Positions 9,301 through 17,111 of a DNA stretch of 64,000 bases are shown in pieces. The DNA is taken from positions 1 to 64,000 of the forward strand of contig NZ_JAHLQE010000106.1 of NCBI RefSeq assembly GCF_018918235.1. The letters are read 5' to 3'. The notes below the pieces were generated by a model. The model was given only the letters and a program-made list of their open reading frames with translations, did no database searches and was not told where the DNA came from. Position 1 is the first letter of the stretch. Every line of letters begins with the position of its first letter. A program made the translations under genes and the position numbers. The DNA comes from Eubacterium sp. MSJ-13. GTDB taxonomy: Bacteria; Bacillota; Clostridia; Lachnospirales; Lachnospiraceae.

Positions 9301-10974
9301 TCTTTCTGGAATCGTATCATATGAGTCATCTATTTCACACTCTGGATTTTTTATTTCAATAACTTCTAAAGAAGTACATCCCTTAAAAGCATTTTTCCCG
9401 ATTTTCTTTACTGAATAAGGTAATATTATTTTTTTTAAGCCGCTGCAATTCTCAAATGCCATATCTTCTATTTGTGTTACTGTTCCATTTTTTATTTCTA
9501 CATATGTAATATCTTTGTTTCCGCTAAATGCACTTTTTCCAATTTTCTTTATATCATCAGGAATTATAATCTTTTCAGATTTTCCTGATACTTTTACCAA
9601 TGTATCACCTGAGATAACTGCATCATTCAGACCGTTTTCCTTAAAACTTTTAAAATATCTTTTTACAGTTATGTTTCCCCATACCTTTACTGGAGCATCA
9701 CTAGATACATATGACATTCCAGAATAATACGCTCCTAATGCACTGTCCGTACCAAAATTTTTTCCTGATACCATTTCTCCACTATCAACTTCAATAGATC
9801 TGTTATTATTGATACTGTCAATCACACGCCCGTCTTCATAACAGTCAACACATGTAACTCTATATTTGTTTTTTGCCCACTGAGCATATAATCTTATTGT
9901 GGATGTCGAAATATTTTTTACTATCTGCCCATTTTTATAGTTTACCCCTCTTCCGTTTTCTTTTGTATTCCAGCCTGTAAAGTTATATCCTTGTTTAGCA
10001 AAAGTATTTGATTTTAAAATCTCATTTGAATCATAATTTACTATCTGGCTTCCCATATTTCCAACTCCGCCATTTGCATCATATTCAATTTTATAGGTAA
10101 ATGTATCATCATAATATACTCCACAACTACAGGTATATCTTGTATAACCTTTTGAAGATGCGCTAGGTGCAACAACATTTTTTGCAGAATATTTATGAGA
10201 TGTCACTTCCCCCTCTTCTTTTGTTTTTCCGCAAACCCTACAATATAATACCCGTCTTCCTGTACATGTTGCAGCCGTTTTCTCTGCCCAATCATGCTCG
10301 GTGTAATTTCCTGAAAATCTTGTATCACTGCATGTTGCACATTTATATACATCTAAATGTTGACATGTTGCCGACGCAAGTTTAACAGAATAATTATGTG
10401 CCAATTTGCTTCCCTCACTTCTTGTCGCTCCACAACTTGAACATGTATATTGATTAGCATGTTGACATGTTGCTCCTGATGTCAGTTTCCATTTTGATGA
10501 ATCGTTTAAATGATCACAATCCCAATAAATATACAAAGATCTGTGATTATTTGGATCACCTGCTATCATACTCTTTGCCAGTTCAAGTGTTGCATTTTTT
10601 GGTGTATCTGAAACACTGCTCCCACAGCCAACCATAACTCTCATATGATATCCATTCCTATATAATGTCGAAGCATTTATTTTTTCAACAATTGTCTTAT
10701 ATAATGACGATACATCAGATGCATTACCTATATCTATCTGCATGTATATATTAGTGTCGGTCTTATTTACAAAACTTATATTATTAGTAGTTCCTTCAAC
10801 TACATTTTTTAATTCTCCCTGCATAGTATACGGTTTTGCTATCTGTATAAGATACTGATAATATATGACGGCTTTGGCTTTTTTCAAATTCATAAATGAA
10901 CTGTCTGATATTATCAGCGACATAAACATTATAACTAACCCCAACTTTTTAATTACCTTCTTTAGTCTCTCCAT
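6343..10974 (-). CDS. Giant secreted BspA-like LRR / InlB-repeat surface protein
   Basis: This is a ~1543-residue extracellular protein, probably for adhesion or surface display. After a basic signal peptide (~1-35) and a ~125-residue unknown domain come four Cys-rich zinc-ribbon-like repeats (~165-295) built on a C-x2-C-G unit ending in a His. One InlB B-repeat (Listeria-Bacteroides type, ending LYAQW) lies at ~295-365. BspA-type leucine-rich repeats (IGKSAFSG, IGKNAFKGC, IGDNAFKKC) span ~465-860. Six more InlB repeats lie at ~870-1335, then a Ser/Thr/Pro linker at ~1340-1405 and a very basic C-terminal LRR module. No LPxTG motif or C-terminal membrane anchor is present, so attachment may be by the basic end or not at all. 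The start at 10974 has AAGGAG six bases upstream; a longer frame would overlap the upstream DUF5688-like gene by 4 bases. Confidence 0.88.
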   Translation of the reverse strand: MERLKKVIKKLGLVIMFMSLIISDSSFMNLKKAKAVIYYQYLIQIAKPYTMQGELKNVVEGTTNNISFVNKTDTNIYMQIDIGNASDVSSLYKTIVEKINASTLYRNGYHMRVMVGCGSSVSDTPKNATLELAKSMIAGDPNNHRSLYIYWDCDHLNDSSKWKLTSGATCQHANQYTCSSCGATRSEGSKLAHNYSVKLASATCQHLDVYKCATCSDTRFSGNYTEHDWAEKTAATCTGRRVLYCRVCGKTKEEGEVTSHKYSAKNVVAPSASSKGYTRYTCSCGVYYDDTFTYKIEYDANGGVGNMGSQIVNYDSNEILKSNTFAKQGYNFTGWNTKENGRGVNYKNGQIVKNISTSTIRLYAQWAKNKYRVTCVDCYEDGRVIDSINNNRSIEVDSGEMVSGKNFGTDSALGAYYSGMSYVSSDAPVKVWGNITVKRYFKSFKENGLNDAVISGDTLVKVSGKSEKIIIPDDIKKIGKSAFSGNKDITYVEIKNGTVTQIEDMAFENCSGLKKIILPYSVKKIGKNAFKGCTSLEVIEIKNPECEIDDSYDTIPERTEISGFSDSSSQTYSKKNHREFNNITVLYDDFFCGETSMESFLMPADVTVIGDNAFKKCGNLKKIQLGNVISIGKSAFEDCVSLEYEKDFSKEQMNALIIPASVKKIGKGAFAGTKKIAQMKFEGKDTVLEDKTSINEHTMIGCYVGSAQYHFAKENKFEMVMLVGFGDDPEDKENIDYKSNNEIKAVIIGSKVNEINKFAFAGCSNLEYVQLYADKNVKREITIGDSAFFNCGMLNKFECNERVEIKRIDDNAFMGCKQLKELVINNPNCIISDKEETIDGNTVVKSWSRSSAHDFCEKNNKKFEQTGISFVIYFDKNGGEDGTEKIYVYPHMNMPSVDSPKKQGYAFMGYYLEDRQYYNSLGRFVFGEELNIDRDMIGDGSLKAVWGTEKYNIEFDANDAEGQMEILRDIEYDKEFAAPDCEFVKKGYHFVGWSISENGQSGIYKTGDKLKNLGQNNGQTVKLYAQWEENSYKIEYNLNGGTGKIPDSASVLFNTDYVVADNTGTKEYYLFNGWNTRYDGKGENYIVGQHISQVSSTQDELITLYAQWKPVLYNIHLNLNGGEQSGNTNPLQYNCETEDFEITEPSKYGHVFTGWNEDNSDKITKKVIIKKGSHGDIRLNANYKLAEYSVKFETNGGKFKDDSSIVKSYKFGDNINLPMDVAKQNYIFLGWSTNKNSVRSDISKIISTDTGDKIFYAVWGAASYKITYVMDGGSIAVGENATEYLYGIGIKLPENVTKSGYSFAGWYLDEKCTGKMITKILETDTGDKKFFAKWIPAGKNNQATSTPGEGDKPTTSTEPVSSTKPDVSSEPSETTKSPVEMITSKPHQPQGAGKENDDINKNSGQNKTKKTFKYCGYNKKKKMVTLKKVYGKKLKKAVIPDNVKYKGVVYKITSIASDAFKNCKQLNEVTVGKNVTSIGKNCFKNCVKLKKINVKTNNLRKVGKNILKETNRKLYITCNRKKIKIYRRLFRNKGNKTYKVINR

Positions 10975-10994
10975 ATTTTTCTCCTTTTTCTTTA

Positions 10995-11906
10995 TCATGC
11001 TATCATTTCCAATGAATTATATGCTAAGCTGTATTTATAAACATTGTCTGACAAATACTCGTCAGGCAAAAGATAATTCTGATTAACCTCCTTAACCATA
11101 CTCTTTAGTTCTTCCTCAGAAATATCCGCAATAGCAGATATAACAAGCACTTCATGTATACTGCTAGGAAGCATATAAAAATCTCCTCCCACTTTCGCTG
11201 CTATCTCCCGCAGCATATCCGGATATAGGATTACTGTTGCTCCATTTATCCCCACATTGTTTGTTACAATATACGGCTCATATATTTCCCCACAATCACA
11301 TTTAATATCTCCAAACCCCATTTCTTTAAGACTAATATCATGTCCCTCAAGCATGGTACTGACCGGCATAACTTTTTCTTCAAAAATCCTTTTTGAATTG
11401 ATTGAAGCTAATGTGTATAATTCTTTAATATCTGTCCCCCAGTTAATCATAACTGTATTTGTTATCCTTATAGAAGCAATTCCCTGTTCATCATTATCAA
11501 CAAGAAAATAAAATATAACTGCCATATCAAGAAATGGTATATACGGCATTTCTTCAAGCATTTTCTTATTCCTTTCCAATGATACAAGTCTCATTACTAT
11601 CTTATCCTTACATTCGTCATATTCTAGTGACAGATTCTCGTATTTCCCGGTACTATTTTCATTCTCATAATTCTGTACTATTTCTGCCACAAGGCTGTCT
11701 ATCCCTATTCCATCTACATATCTGCGATACATGCTTTGCAGATAAAAATTTGGAGTGACATTTCTTCCCGGTTCTATAATAGCCAACGAATCATACTCCA
11801 TCGAATTATTCTTCATTACCTTGTGAATTTCTACAGACACACTCTTATCAAAACACAATTTTACTTTCTTAGCCATTTCGTTAATAAACTCAAAATATTT
11901 CATCAT
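10995..11906 (-). CDS. DUF5688-like protein of unknown function
   Basis: This 303-residue cytosolic protein resembles the DUF5688 group common in Lachnospiraceae. Supporting features are a helical N-terminus (EFINEMAKKVKLCF), a central MLRLVSLERNKK-like segment, IRITNTVMINWG, and a C-terminal SSIHEVLVISA...NQNYLLPDEYLSDNVYKYS stretch. No signal peptide or membrane segment is seen. Family recall is from memory and no function is known. ATG codons at 11906 and 11903 both follow GGAGGAAG; either could be used. Its TGA overlaps an ATG of the long frame of the surface-protein gene, whose better-supported start is 21 bases further on, so the two are almost certainly co-transcribed. The upstream leader contains a strong but orphan Shine-Dalgarno (11990-11999). 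Confidence 0.7.
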   Translation of the reverse strand: MMKYFEFINEMAKKVKLCFDKSVSVEIHKVMKNNSMEYDSLAIIEPGRNVTPNFYLQSMYRRYVDGIGIDSLVAEIVQNYENENSTGKYENLSLEYDECKDKIVMRLVSLERNKKMLEEMPYIPFLDMAVIFYFLVDNDEQGIASIRITNTVMINWGTDIKELYTLASINSKRIFEEKVMPVSTMLEGHDISLKEMGFGDIKCDCGEIYEPYIVTNNVGINGATVILYPDMLREIAAKVGGDFYMLPSSIHEVLVISAIADISEEELKSMVKEVNQNYLLPDEYLSDNVYKYSLAYNSLEMIA

Positions 11907-12114
11907 CTTCCTCCATTTATTTTATTGAAAATCTCTTGTTCCTGGCTAAATTCTGATTTTGTTTTCACTTTAAACTTTAGTTCAAACAGCCCCTCCTTTC
12001 TATTTAATTTTTTATTACTAATTTTTCATAACTATCGTGGAACTATCTGCAATGAAAACTTCTATGATTTACGGGTGATCTACTGTTAAATTGAATTGAA
12101 TTTTTGATATAGAA

Positions 12115-12250
12115 TCTTGCTCATAACACTATTAGCTGCTATCTCAGCATATCAGAATGGTTTTATACCACTCCTGATACAAACAAGCCACCACCCACCA
12201 CTTATTGCTCTATGCAATAGAAATGGGGAACTTCTTTTATAGTGTTAAAT
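12115..12250 (+). repeat. Structured intergenic repeat, copy 2 (5'-truncated)
   Basis: This copy matches copy 1 from the CTTGCTCATAACACTATTAG point onward and lacks the left AGCGGAT hairpin. It keeps AACACTATT near 12125 and ATAGTGTT near 12240 as the outer dyad. It also keeps the GCTGCTATC...CAGC and TATCAG...CTGATA hairpins and the CACTTATTGCTCTATGCAATAG loop region. Several bases differ from copy 1. It lies between the nfnB terminator and the DUF5688-like gene. Confidence 0.75.
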
Positions 12251-12524
12251 TTGTATCAGAACAAAGAGATTTTCTGACTATATGGTAACAAAGCTTTACA
12301 TTTAGAACAATATTAAGAATATATAAATATCACAGACACTTTTTGAACAATCCGATATTTTTGGATTTTATAGATTTTTTATTTTTGTACATATTGTATT
12401 ATTCAGTACAATTTTTTTATGAATAATGCACATATTTTTTGGGCATGATTTGCTCTAACTCCTCTATTTATCGCTGTTTGCAAACTTTTGTATTTTCGTC
12501 ACAACATTTTTCTTCAAAAACAGC

Positions 12525-12565
12525 TCAAAAAAGGCAGACATTGAAACGATTTCAAAGTCCACCTT
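12525..12565 (-). terminator. Rho-independent terminator after nfnB
   Basis: On the minus strand AAGGTGGAC pairs over nine positions (with two G-U) with GTCTGCCTT. After one mismatch, a six-pair inner stem TTGAAA/TTTCAA closes on a TCG loop. A run of T's follows the 3' arm. It lies 65 bases after the nfnB stop and fits the end of the nfnA-nfnB transcript. Confidence 0.85.
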
Positions 12566-12629
12566 TAAGTTTTACGATATTTTATAAATATTATTGTTTT
12601 TTATAAAATTTCATTTTTATATTTATTTT

Positions 12630-14018
12630 TTATTTGCTTAAGAACTCATCAATTCCCTTAGCTGCTGCCTTACCTGCACCCATTGCAAGGATAACGGTTG
12701 CAGCACCTGTTACGGCATCTCCACCTGCATATACTGCTGCCTTAGAAGTCTTTCCTGTCTCCTCCTCAGCAACGATACATTTTCTCTTGTTGATGTCAAG
12801 TCCCTCTGTTGTTGATGAGATAAGTGGGTTAGGACTTGTTCCAAGTGACATGATAACAGTATCTACATCGAGTACGAACTCAGAACCCTCAATTTCAACA
12901 GGTCTTCTTCTTCCTGATTCGTCAGGCTCGCCAAGTTCCATACGGATGCATTTCATTCCTGAAACATTTCCCTCTTCATCTTCAAGGATTTCTACAGGAT
13001 TTGTGAGAAGGTCAAACTGGATTCCCTCCTCTTTTGCATGATGTACTTCCTCAACTCGTGCAGGAAGTTCTGCCTCGCTGCGGCGATATACGATATGAAC
13101 ATCTGCACCGAGACGGAGTGCTGTTCTTGCGGCATCCATCGCAACATTTCCACCACCGACTACGGCTACTTTCTTTCCAGGGATGATAGGTGTATCATAA
13201 TTTTCATCAAACGCTTTCATAAGATTGCTTCTTGTAAGGTACTCATTTGCTGAAAATACGCCGTTTGCATCTTCACCAGGGATTCCCATAAATCTAGGAA
13301 GTCCTGCTCCTGAACCTACGAATACGGCATCAAAGCCCTCTTCATTTAAAAGTTCATCTATAGTAACGGCTTTTCCTACTACAACATCAGTCTCAATCTT
13401 AACTCCGAGTGATTTTACATTCTCAACTTCCTTGTCTACGACTTTGCTCTTTGGAAGACGGAACTCAGGAATACCGTAAGATAATACACCGCCTGCTTTG
13501 TGAAGTGCTTCAAATATAGTTACATCGTAGCCGAGTTTTGCAAGGTCACCTGCACATGTAAGTCCGGCAGGACCTGAACCGATAACCGCAACTTTCTTTC
13601 CGTTTAAGCTCTCAGCTTTAGCAGGTTTGATTCCTTCTTCTCTTGCAGTATCAGCGACATATCTCTCAAGTTTACCGATAGATACGGCATCACCCTTGAT
13701 TCCACGGATACATTTTGACTCACACTGGCTCTCCTGTGGACATACACGACCGCATACGGCCGGAAGTGCAGAATACTCACTTATCACATGATAAGCACCC
13801 TCAACATTCCCCTTTACAAGTTCACTGATAAATCCAGGTATATTTATATTTACGGGACATCCCTTTACACACTGTGGATTTTTACACTGAAGACAACGTG
13901 TTGCTTCCGCTGTTGCCTCTTCTTTATCATATCCTAAACAAACTTCCTTAAAATTCGTTGCACGAACTTTTGGCTCCTGCTCACGAACAGGAATTCTTTT
14001 CATTACATCAACTTCCAT
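12630..14018 (-). CDS. nfnB: NfnB-type NADPH-binding subunit (GltA/SudA-like)
   Basis: This is an iron-sulfur flavoprotein of about 462 residues related to the small subunit of glutamate synthase. Paired with the gene just upstream it most likely forms NfnAB, the electron-bifurcating NADH-dependent ferredoxin:NADP+ oxidoreductase of anaerobes. The N-terminus has Cys-rich [4Fe-4S] motifs (CLQCKNPQCVKGCPV and CGRVCPQESQCESKC). An FAD-binding VAVIGSGPAGLTCAGD follows at ~145, and an NADP-binding VAVVGGGNVAMDAA with VYRRSEAELPAR at ~285. The start at 14018 follows AAAGGA; the frame extends 21 bases further without a better site. A glutamate synthase role is less likely, because no large gltB-type subunit is present. 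A strong terminator follows. Confidence 0.85.
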   Translation of the reverse strand: MEVDVMKRIPVREQEPKVRATNFKEVCLGYDKEEATAEATRCLQCKNPQCVKGCPVNINIPGFISELVKGNVEGAYHVISEYSALPAVCGRVCPQESQCESKCIRGIKGDAVSIGKLERYVADTAREEGIKPAKAESLNGKKVAVIGSGPAGLTCAGDLAKLGYDVTIFEALHKAGGVLSYGIPEFRLPKSKVVDKEVENVKSLGVKIETDVVVGKAVTIDELLNEEGFDAVFVGSGAGLPRFMGIPGEDANGVFSANEYLTRSNLMKAFDENYDTPIIPGKKVAVVGGGNVAMDAARTALRLGADVHIVYRRSEAELPARVEEVHHAKEEGIQFDLLTNPVEILEDEEGNVSGMKCIRMELGEPDESGRRRPVEIEGSEFVLDVDTVIMSLGTSPNPLISSTTEGLDINKRKCIVAEEETGKTSKAAVYAGGDAVTGAATVILAMGAGKAAAKGIDEFLSK

Positions 14019-14141
14019 GATATTTTCCTTTCTCTGCAAATCTATGTTCTCTGACAGATATTTGCGGGCATATGTTTATTTTTAAATATTATCTGACGCA
14101 ACTCCATCACGGAGTATTCCCGCATTACTGTATTTTTTCTT

Positions 14142-15023
14142 CTACTGGCAGTTACCACATCCACCGTGATGTGTATCTCCCTCTTCGAGTTTAAGCATTG
14201 CTCTGCCTTCTTCTGTTTTATACATTCTCTGGCGGCGCATAGCCTGGTCAAAGTCTACAAGATGACCGTCAAACTCAGGTCCGTCTACGCAGGCAAACTT
14301 AATCTCATCGCCTACTTTAAGACGACAGGCACCACACATACCTGTTCCATCGACCATGATAGGGTTCATACTTACTATTGTAGGTATATTAAGTTCTTTT
14401 GTAAGTATAGTAACAAATTTCATCATTATCATAGGTCCGATTGCTATAACCCTTGTATATGTCTTGTTTAAGTTCTTTACAAGTTCATTTATCTGGTCAC
14501 ATGCATTTCCCTTGAAACCATAAGAACCGTCATCTGTTGCAATGTAAAGATTTCCTGCAACTTCACGCATCTCATTTTCAAGTATCATGATGTCTTTTGT
14601 ACGTGCTCCGATGATAACATCAACATCAATACCATGTTCTTTCATCCATTTAACCTGTGGATATACAGGAGCTGTACCAACACCACCGCATACGAATAAA
14701 AGTTTTTCTTTCTTTAACTCCTCTATAGGCATCTCGATAAGTTCAGATGCACATCCTAAAGGTCCTACGAAGTCCATAAAGCTCTCTCCGACTTCATAGC
14801 GTGACATCTCTGTTGTAGATGCTCCTACTGTCTGGAATACTATCGTAACTGTTCCCTTTTCTCTATCATAATCACATACTGTAAGAGGGATTCTCTCTCC
14901 TTCTTCATCTGTCTTTACAATAACAAACTGTCCGGGCTGACATGACTTTGCTACTCTCGGTGCCTCAACATCCATAAGCCAGATGTTGTTGGCAAGATAC
15001 TCTTTCTTTAAAATCTTAAACAT
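14142..15023 (-). CDS. nfnA: NfnA-type FAD/NAD-binding [2Fe-2S] subunit
   Basis: This 293-residue protein belongs to the ferredoxin-reductase/PyrK-like family and would be the NAD(H)-side subunit of NfnAB. It has an N-terminal flavin-binding barrel (RIPLTVCDYD at ~44), then the nucleotide-binding GGVGTAPVYPQ segment at ~113. A C-terminal [2Fe-2S] site follows with C230, C233 and C245 (GMCGACRLKVG, FACVDGPEFDGH). PyrK has a Cys where this protein has Asp225. An Asp ligand at that place is a known feature of NfnA, which argues against a dihydroorotate dehydrogenase subunit. No pyrD is nearby. GGAGG precedes the ATG. A Cys-rich GGCGNC tail ends the protein. It is separated from nfnB by 123 bases. 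Confidence 0.88.
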   Translation of the reverse strand: MFKILKKEYLANNIWLMDVEAPRVAKSCQPGQFVIVKTDEEGERIPLTVCDYDREKGTVTIVFQTVGASTTEMSRYEVGESFMDFVGPLGCASELIEMPIEELKKEKLLFVCGGVGTAPVYPQVKWMKEHGIDVDVIIGARTKDIMILENEMREVAGNLYIATDDGSYGFKGNACDQINELVKNLNKTYTRVIAIGPMIMMKFVTILTKELNIPTIVSMNPIMVDGTGMCGACRLKVGDEIKFACVDGPEFDGHLVDFDQAMRRQRMYKTEEGRAMLKLEEGDTHHGGCGNCQ

Positions 15024-15050
15024 AATGAGCCTCCATCTCTTAATCGTTTT

Positions 15051-15542
15051 TTATAAAAATACGCTTAGGTCGTTACATTTTGATAAATAACTATTTGCGT
15101 ATCGTTTATCATCACTTACATTTTCGCCAAACCATACTGGCGGTACAAAGTTTTTGGCATCTTTTTCACTCTCAAACTCGACCTCAATAAAATAAAGTCC
15201 ATCAAGCACTCCGCCAAAAACATCAAGTTCTCCTGTATGTCCATCTTCAAGCGGTATTATATATCTTGTCTTTTTGATAAGATTATCATCTACCTTTTCT
15301 CTCAGATGTTCATACCCTTCCTTTGTCAGGAAAACTTCAACTTCATTGTTTATCCTGACATCCGTGTTCTTATCTTCGCTGCCACTTACAAGTGACTTGT
15401 AAGTAAGAATATATCTGTCATTACTTTTTCTTATCCTGACAACCGGATTTACGCAGAGATACCCCTGCTCAATATGCTTCTGTTCATATTGTTCCAGATT
15501 GTCAGGAAGTTTTTTAATCTTGAATTTTTTTTCTATTTCCAT
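15051..15542 (-). CDS. CYTH-domain protein (triphosphate tunnel family)
   Basis: This 163-residue protein starts with the E-I-E-K-K-F signature of CYTH domains. These form an eight-stranded tunnel that binds triphosphate compounds and divalent metal. Alternating charged strand residues (VVRIRKSND, YILTYKS, NNEVEVFL, KKTRYII, GELDVFGG, YFIEVEFES) match the fold. Members include tripolyphosphatases, thiamine triphosphatases and class IV adenylate cyclases. The substrate cannot be told here; a hydrolase role is the more common one in Firmicutes. It sits just upstream of nfnA in the same direction with a 27-base gap and may share its transcript. Confidence 0.85.
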   Translation of the reverse strand: MEIEKKFKIKKLPDNLEQYEQKHIEQGYLCVNPVVRIRKSNDRYILTYKSLVSGSEDKNTDVRINNEVEVFLTKEGYEHLREKVDDNLIKKTRYIIPLEDGHTGELDVFGGVLDGLYFIEVEFESEKDAKNFVPPVWFGENVSDDKRYANSYLSKCNDLSVFL

Positions 15543-15642
15543 TTATATGCCTTTTTTGATATTCAGACTGTCCACCTGATTGATTAGTCCACTTCTTGAC
15601 TTTCAGCCTAAAAGTGTTACCCTCTTTAAACCAAGCCAGTTT

Positions 15643-15819
15643 TTATTTTGTTTCCACAATACTATCTGTTTTTTCATTCTTTGACTTACGCCACTTGATT
15701 CCAAGCAGTATCGCACCATAAGCAAGTCCAACGCTTACAAGGAATTTAACGAGATACCATAAAAACGCTCCTCCAAATGTAAGGTCCGCAAGACCTTTTA
15801 ACAATAATGCTCCTGTCAT
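15643..15819 (-). CDS. Small membrane protein at the end of the his operon
   Basis: This short gene encodes 58 residues. It begins MTGALLLKGLADLTFGG. A hydrophobic stretch at ~12-41 (TFGGAFLWYLVKFLVSVGLA, then YGAILLGIKW) could be one or two short membrane helices. A charged, hydrophilic tail (RKSKNEKTDSIVETK) follows. The ATG lies 17 bases after the hisIE TAG, and AAAGGT directly follows that stop codon. The spacing from AAAGG to the ATG is long, at about 11-12 bases. I do not recognise a family. Its location suggests translation from the his transcript. A link to histidine metabolism is only positional. Confidence 0.6.
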   Translation of the reverse strand: MTGALLLKGLADLTFGGAFLWYLVKFLVSVGLAYGAILLGIKWRKSKNEKTDSIVETK

Positions 15820-15836
15820 ATTTTCACCATACCTTT

Positions 15837-17108
15837 CTATCTGCGGTTGACAAGTTCCTTTGTTATATCATTCCAATCCAGATCACATTCTGCCATAAGA
15901 ACCATCATGTGATAAAGGAAATCGGCTATCTCATACTTAAGTTCTTCCGAATCGGGATTTTTTGCAGCAATAACGATCTCCGTTGCCTCCTCGCCGCATT
16001 TTTTCAAAATCTTATCTATTCCCTTATCAAAAAGATAGTTTGTATAAGAACCTTCCTTTGGATTTATTTTTCTGTCCATGATAATTTTATAGTCTTCAAG
16101 CAATACTGTCAATGGATTTGTTTCAATATATTCTTTTTTGGCAAGTTCCTTAAAGAAACAGCTTCTGCTTCCTGTATGGCAGGCAGCTCCAACCTGACGG
16201 ACCTTTGCAAGAATCGTATCATTGTCACAGTCGAGCATGAGCTTCTTTACATACTGGTAATGACCTGATGTGTCACCTTTAAGCCACAACTCCTGTCTGC
16301 TTCTGCTGTAGTAAGTCATTCTGCCACACTCTATAGTCTTTCCATATGACTCCTCATTCATGTAAGCAACCATGAGAACTTCATTTGTGCGGTAATCCTG
16401 AACTACTACCGGGATAAGACCATTATCCATAAGTTTGAAATCAGAAAAATCAATAAGGCTTTCAAACACTTCTACATCTATTCCCTTTTCTTTTAAGGCT
16501 CTTTTTGCCCTGTATATATCCCTGTCCTCAGTATCCTCAAAATAATTTGTCGATACCGCATCCGTTTTTTCAAATGATAAAAGCTCTGCGAGGTCATTTC
16601 TTATAAGACCGTCTCTTATCATAATATCCATTTTTGTGTTATTTATGGCATCAGTAAAACTCTTTGTGCAGTCGATATGTTTAAGCATTGCAGAGCCGAT
16701 ACCCATATCATGATATTTATCAAGTGCTTCTGCGTCCATGAAAGCAGCTTTCATGTCTACCTCAAGCATAAGTTTGTCCTTGTCAAATCTCGCTGTTATC
16801 TCGTCTATCACTTTCTGTTCCGGCATAAGTGCATTTCTAAGCACAAGTCTGTACGCTCCGGTGTAGAGAGCCTTTTTTGCATCTTCAAAACGCTCAACAT
16901 ACATTCCTATCATAAACGGAATGTCTATCTGTTTTTCAATAGCTCTTGCTGTGCTTAAAAATTCTTCTCTTGATGCCTCGTCTCCAGTATAATTGTAGAT
17001 AAACAATTCATCTGCACCCTTGCACGCATATTCATCTGCAAGTTTTATTATATTTTCCTGATATTCATTCTCAGCATTTATAAATGGGATTATTTTTTTC
17101 TTTTTCAT
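15837..17108 (-). CDS. hisIE: HisIE with N-terminal degenerate HisF-like TIM barrel
   Basis: This protein carries out two steps of histidine synthesis: phosphoribosyl-ATP pyrophosphohydrolase (HisE) and phosphoribosyl-AMP cyclohydrolase (HisI). At 423 residues it is about twice the normal size. Residues ~1-215 resemble HisF/HisA barrels ([18 protein letters not shown] matches a hallmark strand-helix unit). However, the first catalytic Asp is Asn11, and the glycine-rich phosphate loop is GMY instead of GGG. Residues ~225-325 are HisI ([25 protein letters not shown]). Residues ~335-423 are HisE ([36 protein letters not shown]). Both enzyme parts look intact. The barrel is probably not an active cyclase and may be structural or a docking domain (inference). 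hisB ends three bases upstream. Confidence 0.92.
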   Translation of the reverse strand: MKKKKIIPFINAENEYQENIIKLADEYACKGADELFIYNYTGDEASREEFLSTARAIEKQIDIPFMIGMYVERFEDAKKALYTGAYRLVLRNALMPEQKVIDEITARFDKDKLMLEVDMKAAFMDAEALDKYHDMGIGSAMLKHIDCTKSFTDAINNTKMDIMIRDGLIRNDLAELLSFEKTDAVSTNYFEDTEDRDIYRAKRALKEKGIDVEVFESLIDFSDFKLMDNGLIPVVVQDYRTNEVLMVAYMNEESYGKTIECGRMTYYSRSRQELWLKGDTSGHYQYVKKLMLDCDNDTILAKVRQVGAACHTGSRSCFFKELAKKEYIETNPLTVLLEDYKIIMDRKINPKEGSYTNYLFDKGIDKILKKCGEEATEIVIAAKNPDSEELKYEIADFLYHMMVLMAECDLDWNDITKELVNRR

Positions 17109-17111
17109 ACC

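Larger units (their letters stand above)
11907..12629. other. Gene-poor AT-rich region
   Basis: This ~720-base region holds no well-supported gene. From right to left it contains the nfnB terminator (12525-12565), an AT-rich stretch with a TTGTAC...GTACAA dyad near 12387-12411, one repeat copy (12115-12250), and the leader of the DUF5688-like gene. In that leader an AAAGGAGGGG (11990-11999, minus) is followed by TTG-AAC-TAA, and a 21-codon frame (11903-11968, GTG start) ends exactly over the downstream ATG. Neither is strong enough to annotate as a gene. Confidence 0.5.

Noticed and set aside
14042-14251. A 69-codon minus-strand frame at the nfnA-nfnB junction
   Set aside because: Most of it lies inside the 3' end of nfnA in another frame, it has no ribosome site, and its product shows no motif.
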